NCBI GenBank assembly: GCA_012103505.1 | Contig: WLWP01000004.1 | Coordinates: 1 to 64,000, forward strand | DNA length: 64,000 nt | Source: Pseudomonadales bacterium | GTDB taxonomy: Bacteria; Pseudomonadota; Gammaproteobacteria; Pseudomonadales; Azotimanducaceae | Direction of reading: 5' to 3' | Shown: positions 53,201-58,800 of the stretch, piece after piece | How the letters are laid out: each line of letters opens with the position of its first letter | Position numbering within the stretch: position 1 is the first letter of the stretch | The notes under the pieces: model-generated | Database searches by the model: none | What the model was told of the DNA's origin: nothing | What the model saw: only the letters and a program-made list of their open reading frames with translations | Made by a program: the position numbers and the translations under genes

Positions 53201-55865
53201 ACTAGATCAATTTACATCTGCATTAAATATTAATGAAGAGGTTACTAAAATGACAGCTGTTTCAAATTTAACAAAAGGGCTGGGTCAAAATATGGCTGCT
53301 GTAGCTGAGACAAGAAAGAAAATATTAGAGTTAATGTCTAGTAACATGATGGATCTTAAACCTATTTATGAAGGTGATACATGGCTTTCAAAATATGTTC
53401 AAATATTTCAGCAAATATCTGATGAGATATTACCATCAACATTTTTATCTGCTAGTGAACCATTTCAAACTATTTTGGATGAAGTTGTAAAAAATGTAAA
53501 TACAGGAGATATACAATTTACAGAAGAAACACTAGCTAGTATATCAAGAGACTTACTGTCTTACATTACTATTAAAGCCTACATAAACAAAAAATTAGGT
53601 GTAGATGGTAATTCACAAACTGTTGCTACTCTAAGTAATGATTTAATCTACCCTGGGGATTATCAATCTATTAATGAAATAGTTGATAGAATGAGGTCAT
53701 CAGAAGCTGGGCAAGATAATTTTTTCTTAGATAGTTTTGCAGTGAGTGTTAAATCAGATGAACAAAGTAATAATACTGGTACAAATCAGTTAAACGCAAA
53801 TACATTTAGAAGCTTAAATGCTGCACAAAAGATTGACTTGCAAACTTCTTTTGCTAAGCTTTACGGTTCATTAGAAACAAAAGATGATGCTTTATCAATC
53901 ATTAATTACATAATGGTAAAAGATGGTTTACAATTATCATCAGGCTCATTATTAGATGCTGTTAGTCCATTTATTATGGAAAGTTACTTATCTCAAATTG
54001 AAACAGCAAATCAAGCATTAAGATCTAAATCTACTCAAGAAGTATTTGGTTTATCTTTTGATGAGATGAAAAAAGAATTTATAGAAGGTTATCTTCTTTC
54101 AAATAGAAGTAATGCATTGCTGCAAACATTTGTTTCTTCTCCTGGGTTTGTATCTAAAGATATCAACTTTAAAGATGGTAAAGCCACTGTTGCATGGAAT
54201 GATAAGAAACAAATTGGTGAAAGCAAGCTTTACATTAGAGTTAAAAATACAACTGATGCCGGGGTTATCACATCAATAGATACATATAAAAGAGATGAAG
54301 GATCACAAACTGACTATACAAAAATAGATACTGTTGGTTCTAATCAACAAAATGCTATTGGTTTTATGTTTGGTGAAAGACCTACATATAAAGCTGTTAG
54401 AGATTATGTAAAAGAAAAAAATGATCTTGTAAATAAGAATGATGACATTGCTAATAATTCAGTAAGCTCATTAGAAGAGGAAAAAAGTTTAGCTGCTGCA
54501 TATGCTGAAGAAATTTTAAATGATCAAACTGCAGATATAGTAGCAACACAAGACGGCATTAAAGTAAATGGTGAAGATATAGCAGATGCAATAGAGTCAT
54601 ATGACCCAGATAATGTTGTTGATCCAGAAAATTTAGAAGGTAATTCTGTTTCTGGTAATAGTATATTAAATCTAATTTCATCTGATACAATAAAAAGTGT
54701 AGAGGTACCTGAGTACACAGTTAAAAACCTAGTAAATAAAGATGGTACTAAAAGACTAGCTTCTACCAATGGTAATCAAATATTTCTAAACCCTGTTGAA
54801 TCTGTAGAAGAATTTTTCAATTATGTTACTGGTAAACAAGGTGGTCAAACATCTAAACAAAAAGAACAAGTAATATTAGCTTTAGAAAAAGAAGGTTATA
54901 CGGTAGATCAAATGAGAAATATTCTAGATACTAAGAAGAAAGTAAATACTTTTTTAGTTTTTCATGAGCAGGATCATATAGATAACAATGATAAAGATGT
55001 CTATTGGAAAAATGGAAAAGACTTACTAACCCAAGATAAAATAGATATTGAAGTTAGAGCTACAGTTGTTGCTTTGAAAAAGGTTCAAGAAATGCAAGGC
55101 GGTACAGCTCCAACACAACAAGCTAGTGATACAATAAATATATATGCAGGAACAAATGAAAATGCTGAATTAAGTAACTTTGCTAATAGACCTTTTTCTT
55201 ATAAAGGAAGGGAGTATAAAAATGTAGAGCAAGCTTTTCAACATCAAAAATTAATGGGATTTGCTCCGAATAGTGGGGCTTCAAATTTTCTAAATGATGA
55301 GGTTGGGAATAAAATATTACAAGCTAAGACTGGTGCAGAGGCTAAAAAATTTGGTAGACAAATTAAGCAGCTAAATACTGTTGCATGGGATAGAAATTCT
55401 TCTTCAATAATGAAAGATTTAATAACAGAATCTTTTAAGCAAAATCCTCAAGCACTTGCAAAATTATTAGCTACAGGTAATGCTACATTAACTCATACAC
55501 AAGATAAGACTAAGTATCGTGAATTGTTTCCTAAAATATTAATGGAAGTGAGACAAGAGTTAGGTGGGTCTCAACCAGCACAACAAACTGAATTAGATAC
55601 TTCAGAAAATCAAGTATCAGAAACACCGTTGACAAATGAACTGATGGGTCAATTAAAGTTTGCATTAGATTTTGAATCTAAATATAACACTTTAATAAGC
55701 TTTTGGGATAACAATATACAAGGTAAACCTGAGATGAGAAGTAAGCTAAGAGCTCAAAATATATTATCTTTACAGGATATGATTGATGCGTTTAATAATT
55801 CAAGTTTTGAAGACACAGGTGTAGATCCACAAGATCAATTTTTAGAAAAGTTAGGTTGTTTATAA
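41289..55865 (+). CDS. Giant virion protein: presumed crAss-type virion RNA polymerase with NADAR and zincin-like domains (4858 aa)
   Basis: The frame is uninterrupted over 14.6 kb. Hydrophobic, Gly/Ala-rich segments at residues about 249-282 and 575-608 could cross membranes during ejection. A zincin motif HEAFH is at 2119-2123. Residues R3555 (AIRIPSQDNHS) to D3594-F-D3596-I-D3598 (SGADFDIDK) follow the beta'-type pattern 'R.P...-fLP-...DFDxD' of two-barrel RNA polymerases. The DxDxD metal motif is the known signature of the virion RNA polymerase of crAss-like phages. HEQDH is at 4559-4563 and a NADAR domain at about 4616-4758 (SNFANRPF, VE4647QAFQ, LATGNATLTH, ILMEVRQEL). Such polymerases enter the cell with the DNA and transcribe early genes. 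Other regions are not assigned. Its length is roughly double the polymerase proteins I know, so it is probably a fusion of several ejected proteins. Confidence 0.8.
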   Translation: MENNLESKGLDQTIKASEATGPQFAINKDIDFVSVDQAYEDPEYDAYIDMADTAAIQRLDQQKDFIEKYGSGVYQNIALPTPSMANDTYDPQMQRNARVPGDTISRDNSVEQTIDAVLYDQARQLNQKQKEGTFIASPIYSDKRAESFDRYYHHPKFATLGFSPYANNSEYYNANSTAWDDLSRTWTSVKGLFGIGFTSSYVSAGDGMDGKYGKYDSGSAGSYEDFVDIGMSDRGGTTQFFNNLLVNSGYTFGIIGSIALEELALVGLEAATFGGATPLVAARTATNAAKLAKAGKRIVNSFGVGRMATATADMVRALRNADFAKDFYNVGKFVGKGIAPETYAAIKSIRTAKNSAGNLTNMRKAATTFGGFYRDVRSFNLAMAESKLEGGMLYNERMDEGMREKLGENFGAPVTDLQMASVQEMAAKAGFASTMQNLPLIFATNQLVLGNAFGGFNKSFARMANQNIKGGARRIIKTSKSVLKDGTKALDVFADAGAGLKGVFKSIGNAGIKGNLRTAGGATLRYFAANFGEGIQELGQEAIATGTGEYYKAMLKDPASGGLELYKTSLASGIGSQFSEQGFETFMSGFLMGGVVAGPQKLFFQGVPAIYKRISDPKAFAEYKANKEKAISSLVDTYNDTWNKMAEDPNSVFDPKKFKFLVQKQAAEGMLESAFESDQFGFIDSKDIAKFNQIYDVVSNGGARFFEQQLNDYANLDDASLAQAFPTDKQQIKSGKLRQRFTDMIDSIGVMEENFNKLKDKYENPFDESRFEKGTREFQEEAIKRISFDHARYLYMFTNDGFNRALERADSIFQSLESDPLFKDMEAKDITVLLDNDSINNELKLLLQEELILKDDKTQKGKVKEIRERAKRLGALQAILSDKKNLKKDGSFDQRKILKLKTEFHNYVRFMAKKSGSFVNEEVVMDALKKIVDHKALKGRARVYYKSIEYLNNPERFTEIYERTNEFLKSAFKDVQKNYKEAVENFIKTKEQVQLLNEIAKLTDDKGNMVIPDPNEVKKFSITNNPYDLKTFYTEAGTVTKRFNATTVTQINEILGAYAKITEQDIVDQKTEEAQAEETRADVEEILSENGVEIELPNVESKVYTEILRKGYNKYLANQANLNKSAVDFNAWINTENGKAYRQSFAAIKKIWIANDKLTNPNRSLTQEQIENDANLISWLTSQEGKTNDLVAKVLDKTGLTISEITGIEEQAPAKNKPYKGRANTDVIESGSYVALVQTETEGKDGKKEFLYQLFENSTGKLLDAEVLSAKGLGNVNAFVVKGQALDAYKRLESDQPNSAEFPFDGVEGLSYGQKVYKDGIEYTILSNPKKLANKGTLLLIPSDAQSLTYEEKVAQKVFVNVKKGGFKDFYTLEEIDSKRLPDSVSRLNFNEPVTPYGAKNEDETSWQIAKQRYFAIISELSQEDLKTLELVVTLNPEAGKKGGQYSIPGKESNEYITRTQSKYIIGIRTNSGVVQDKIDALFSKDGKLEGVDPFKSDARVFAFLPNQNFQIEIGGKVVTVNQLNANQSANIFNVPDNLKGKLTDAQVLEIVKEKYAINNALLAKIDEQFADNSTDGNTAVLSQEQLPKGFSFNAALGNVVYDNSEKKLTDLEHNAADENGNYLIYQLEKGKTGRSVIAISNLEEDARSELIKKVETQLEKQGLLSELRTGTDAYKAAVLLPDGTYRLIPLKSESLENEATDKLFVDLITRAQLTQEKNKNGKDATFNKEWNENQGLFISSYPGITIKLEVNKYGKVQLSIVKDGQWTNLELTREEVNGKESAEEKIQKLIDRANESNVFKTAVSSPETGSKIGFTLSKKNLRTSYSRSVDVNELIEKTTTKAKTQVVGIDTLQVFAPSGTTQSSSNTETTTAGTFTQTEGYTDAEGNPIPVGPEMTTASTKDKTYTAEESEYSILDLEDSEFDAYKENDFKDLPSYMIEHIVNKIISPEGGVALRERERQVFESPRKSEIMTRVAILGGTVKEAEISETPLSKIDKELTALKKKLQEGKKGAAKRKALKDSKEYQTLLKNKKAIESAANKVMPAYTVQDSENVDVFMAWAANNLPDFITIEDIGVLGSNLKAGGVRVGAFALNLHALAGGMKIGGTIYTGAKSPFRYHEAFHGVFRMLLSDAEINKYLSIARKEVRSKLRAEGKSFLQELERFRNSADTYTNMSKARLEQEYYEEYLANEFEAFKQNPKKTKTDSSVKSLFTRIMEWIKSVFNSYNKSELLTLFENIDGGKYQTASIASNQFINTLTTGVTVEANALIPYDSIQDGKKVGFYYLDSAVADPMIRSIAAMYLQAESKVTETDVKRSEIFDGVIDDFYNLYDPENVINLDKTDAQKEVLENIILALDNYLEVIKPQVYSVLNVIDSQLAEEEYNTEYFEDTVGLRSIDQWDTDASLIGGLESTPRHIRAYLATTTKEETDFFGNRELKAGVPLIIPVEFNKVYNGLLKAVKNIEDPRKMLQTMYFFGQDNLETGAVVSRLLNDLGVSKEALLSNSPLPLELKNPGLFQAFTKAFENFRVEYIFSQRDSAGNVIMYSAAERDDINSQVDIWSQAWNDAEKKIKVDSDRKETVQETLGAFGNLLLPSLTQKTDEEISELSKKYSEKIFELTGIRLSKQYIAFSLTANRPQTDEQAALQSVHSNETPITEEVIRTMNILIQQGEDIFNEGKEGMYSRLRTLAINNAPFDETIGLSVFKNSEGNLVYAHQKPTYHLKQVEKLNTDVQALERLKQENPYLKNNYLLNNEAFIQMSAENRQKILRIAGTAVGNINTTEEEINESISGLKSRSTYGNFTPQEFALNLLNSYTYGVNTKSDKANFVEYYDTKLGKNVKVALAPSLIRVLESSNTGDMMNFPVIKAVEFVSGSSGAVKLTDEAVDTYISSIETEYDRILRESALRRDNPLQVQKLGYNTEGGRAYKLHNSALFLPQTIRIALEEIATRDDAKSLSAALSELDMTMADLKSDVVESLEQQYKLFKDELKTLNINEEISGKVREGLVNKNVKATPDLIESNQLLNLNYDEEYNLKQIFFNNWINTKSINEILLGDQAVTLKNGVDAIKRAKAQNASTVSAYSAITAPELGINHPVDDISLVSLEEPIGISSVTGDNIDIADAQMWMTTKAFRYMFFGFGKLTPMQAKLMDKVEAGETISSEDIFGQDGYVSNGVMLNSKKLVYFDGSTFIKMSAFILTPQLTSNKVVNANGEVTYTAKENRKELHDLRVKLEGIEAIKDKQTLGIAAPLSALKMLKQKVKTLEEVKADGQFSENDFTSLSAKNMGLQLEVPSNKLETVEPSQIKAIITSEQKDDVFVKELGLTVGEIRKAYNEAISARVELKFKNKRNLIFTFDSAMEELKISMAKDKLTPNLMSFLRYATEGLKASQSSSQLLEFFSTEEGEQKYDLNNPITINKFEQLFLSYLSKGVLAEKQPGHALALVSSYGMNIYRRVYSVDENGIPDRSEVIREKYWNKITNKPEIVEFDTLLGRKIPKEGVVVLDRLRSGVKEYDSKGEFTGQRYTEMLMPAHFKSVMDLVENGSMTNIPEVISKMFAIRIPSQDNHSTINIKHVDFLPAFYGSSATFAQELVEISGADFDIDKVYAQIKEFYVKDKKFIEYGTASNNNDAYDDYINYINEKVNKPGTIYSEAYQLYKTDEGSARIQNSATEAEVGIASDAGLNEQAIKALQMLGLPITKGQYVKYIGKNKTEPYEAPYNNEVLDYKYALMGNTGVTESTEGIPISYTAANLEILESELAALVQLSETFALRDSEDSVDIDNLLGQIKAFTSNKGAAIGAIVSPNVNLSLLTEYKIKLKSDSGLSFNNVTYDSFATLTEKLTKTKNGLRKQDIISSLITMATDNAKERLVAKLGLNRAALSLVGTMTGLGVPIRTSLLLVNNPLIRDIYNQALNKKEKLDPGVKALAKQAFDNTTKKLANLKAGITGPVVTDEVLLEAINRTDKESVASLQADLAILDQFTSALNINEEVTKMTAVSNLTKGLGQNMAAVAETRKKILELMSSNMMDLKPIYEGDTWLSKYVQIFQQISDEILPSTFLSASEPFQTILDEVVKNVNTGDIQFTEETLASISRDLLSYITIKAYINKKLGVDGNSQTVATLSNDLIYPGDYQSINEIVDRMRSSEAGQDNFFLDSFAVSVKSDEQSNNTGTNQLNANTFRSLNAAQKIDLQTSFAKLYGSLETKDDALSIINYIMVKDGLQLSSGSLLDAVSPFIMESYLSQIETANQALRSKSTQEVFGLSFDEMKKEFIEGYLLSNRSNALLQTFVSSPGFVSKDINFKDGKATVAWNDKKQIGESKLYIRVKNTTDAGVITSIDTYKRDEGSQTDYTKIDTVGSNQQNAIGFMFGERPTYKAVRDYVKEKNDLVNKNDDIANNSVSSLEEEKSLAAAYAEEILNDQTADIVATQDGIKVNGEDIADAIESYDPDNVVDPENLEGNSVSGNSILNLISSDTIKSVEVPEYTVKNLVNKDGTKRLASTNGNQIFLNPVESVEEFFNYVTGKQGGQTSKQKEQVILALEKEGYTVDQMRNILDTKKKVNTFLVFHEQDHIDNNDKDVYWKNGKDLLTQDKIDIEVRATVVALKKVQEMQGGTAPTQQASDTINIYAGTNENAELSNFANRPFSYKGREYKNVEQAFQHQKLMGFAPNSGASNFLNDEVGNKILQAKTGAEAKKFGRQIKQLNTVAWDRNSSSIMKDLITESFKQNPQALAKLLATGNATLTHTQDKTKYRELFPKILMEVRQELGGSQPAQQTELDTSENQVSETPLTNELMGQLKFALDFESKYNTLISFWDNNIQGKPEMRSKLRAQNILSLQDMIDAFNNSSFEDTGVDPQDQFLEKLGCL

Positions 55866-55889
55866 ACATAGAAATAAGATATAATAGTT

Positions 55890-58800
55890 ATGGCTACATG
55901 TCCAAATAAAAACACAGCAGAGTACAAAGCTTTACAAGCAGTGTATAAAACAGAATTAAAGACAAATGATGTCATTAATAGCTGGCAACGTGTTAATAAT
56001 ACAGATGTAATTCCTACAACAGTAGAGGCAAATAGATATGTAAAAAATCAAAAAACAGTTTATGCATTAAAGCAAAAAACATTTGGTGAAAGTCTTTTGA
56101 ACAATTTACGTAGAGAAAAAATTATACATCAGTATCAAGGTACTTATTTTATTAATAACTCTAATCAAGAGACTAGGGAGTATGATGAAGCATCCTTGCA
56201 AAAAAACTATAACAAACTACAAAGATATTTAGAAATAAATAATATTCCTTTAGATTCTATATCACTAATAAGAACACCTAAAACATTTAAAGTAACTGTC
56301 AAGAATGATGTATTTACACCTCAAGATATTTTAACAAAGTCTAGATCTTGGGATACAACTAGATCAAGGGCTGTTGTTACACACTTAATGAGAATGTTTC
56401 CTCAGATAAAAGTAAAAATGCTTTCAGTAGCAGATGCTAAAGCTGTATATGATACTATTCCAAAGTGGAAAAAAACATCTGCAAATTTTTCTGAAGTTAA
56501 TTCATTTTATATTGATGGTGTAGCATACTTAATTAGAGGGAGAGTAACTGATGAGACTGCTATAGAAGAAATGCTTCATCCATTTATAGATGCAATTAAA
56601 GTAGATAATGCAGAGCTTTTTGATGGTTTACTAGCCGAAGCAAAAAGAAACTTCCCTCAAATGGTTCAGGAAATTACAGATGCATATAATAGTGACAGAA
56701 GATTTACTCAGCTTGAAAGAGATTTAGAAATTGTAACACAGGCATTAACAAGACATTTTAAAAAAGAATATGAGACTGAACCAACTCAAACATTCTTAGA
56801 CAGGATAAATCAAGCATTAGAATGGTTTATGAATGTAATTAAAGACTTGCAAAAGTACATCACAGGTGCACCTTTGCCAGTAACTGCAATAAACAGCAGT
56901 ACAAACTTTAGTACTCTAGCCAAACTCCTTAATACAGAGGGTATAAGGTTTAGTCTTAAAAGTAGAGCTAACGGTAAAGTTAGATATGCTTTAACTCCAA
57001 AAAAGCAAAAGATAGTAGATGCTACATTAAAGGTATCTAATGGATTACAACAAGAGATAATTAAAAAAATGTTTCAGGTTGCAACGTCAAGCAAAGAGGA
57101 AGTTGATTCCTTGTCTGTTAATATTAATGTAGCAGAACAAGGGGATGATATAGTAATACTAAATGAAAAGGATCATACATACTATAACTTAGCTACAGGA
57201 GAAATATATGAATCTGTTACTACTGCTATAAAAGGTAAAATGCCCAAGTCAAAGCAAGTAGAAAATCAAATTAACCTTGACATTGGTAATGATGTAGATG
57301 CATTATTAGATGCATTGGTATCTTTTGAATCCTTTGAAAGTGCTGTTCCAAACATGAAAGTTTTAAATGTTGAGCAGGCAGAAGAAGTATATAAAAGATT
57401 AAAAGACGGACTTTCACAAATAGTTCCTAAGTCATCAGTACTTATATCACAAGTTGTGGTATTTGATCCTGCAACTAAGATTGCTGGTACTGCAGATTTA
57501 GTTGCAATTGATGAGAATGGAAATATAAAAATTATTGATTTAAAAACCAGTAAGAATTCTATATACAAAAAAACTGTTAAAGATTCAATCATTGGTGGTA
57601 TACCCGGTAGACAAGAAATATTTCAGTATGAAAGTAAAGAGTGGGATATTTTACCATCTACAGAAGATGTAATAGAAGATTTAGAAGATAATAATGTTAA
57701 GAAAGAAGACGGTAATAAATATTCTCAAGAGCAAATAAAGAATAGGAAAGAAGAACTTGCACCTACACTTTATAAAAAGGCTGGGGTTACAAAGCTTTCT
57801 ACAAGAGGTCAACATAACCTACAAGTAAACATGTATAAACGTATGTTTGAAAACATGGGTTATAAGGTTTTAGGTAATGAAAATGGTGCTGCAACCTTTC
57901 ATATGTTAGCAGACATAAGTGGAAAAGGAAAAGATCAAGTATTTAATGGTGATATAAGATATGATGGTTTTTATCAACACAGAGCAACAGAAGAACAAGA
58001 TAAAGTAGACAAATTAATACCTGCTGATAATGATAGTGCTGCTGCTAAAAGATTGGAAGAACTTACAAAAAACAATGAGAACCTTGCTTATGTTGGTAAA
58101 GATGAAGATATAGAGCAAGTAGAAAATAATATCCCAGAACAAAACTATCCTGAGTATAATACAATCTTTGGTGCATTAGAGGGTTTTGCAGCTGGTCTTC
58201 TTAATAAGCAGCAAGCTCTTGAAACTATTGCAAGTAAAACGTTTACTACTCAAAATAAAGAGTTAACACGTGATGAAATTGCAAGAGCCGTTGCTTTGAT
58301 ACGTATGAATTTAGGAGCTGGTTCAGATGCCAGGTCACAGACTTATACAGCAATGTTAAGGTATGGATTAAAAGAAATAAGACAATTTAAAGATTATGTT
58401 GAGGATCCTAATAATGTTACAAAGCCTGAGTATATAACTTTTGTTTTAAATTTTAACAGGTTTATTGCTACATATGAAAGCTTATATGCAATTGCAGAAT
58501 CTAGCGAATTAAATGCTACACAAAGATCTTTGGTTCTACAAATGCAAATTGAGGTTAATAAACTTATAGGTACAGAAAATACTGAAGGTATAATTAATCA
58601 AGCATACACAGATTTTGTAAAAGAGACGGTAAGGTTAAGATCAGATAAAAACTTTGGTGCAGAAAATAGTTTGTTTACTGAGGAAGATCTTGATGAGTTG
58701 ATGAAAAGAGTAGAAGACATAAGTACTATAGAATTACTTACTAAAGATATGGCTACTCAGAAAGATACTTTGATGGCTGTTATGGATAAAATCTATAAAA

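Noticed and set aside
41289..55865. Stop-codon reassignment (TAG or TGA read through), as in some crAss-like phages
   Set aside because: Giant frames are open in the standard code. TAG is used as a real terminal stop at 270-272, 15437-15439 and 22286-22288, so no recoding is needed here.
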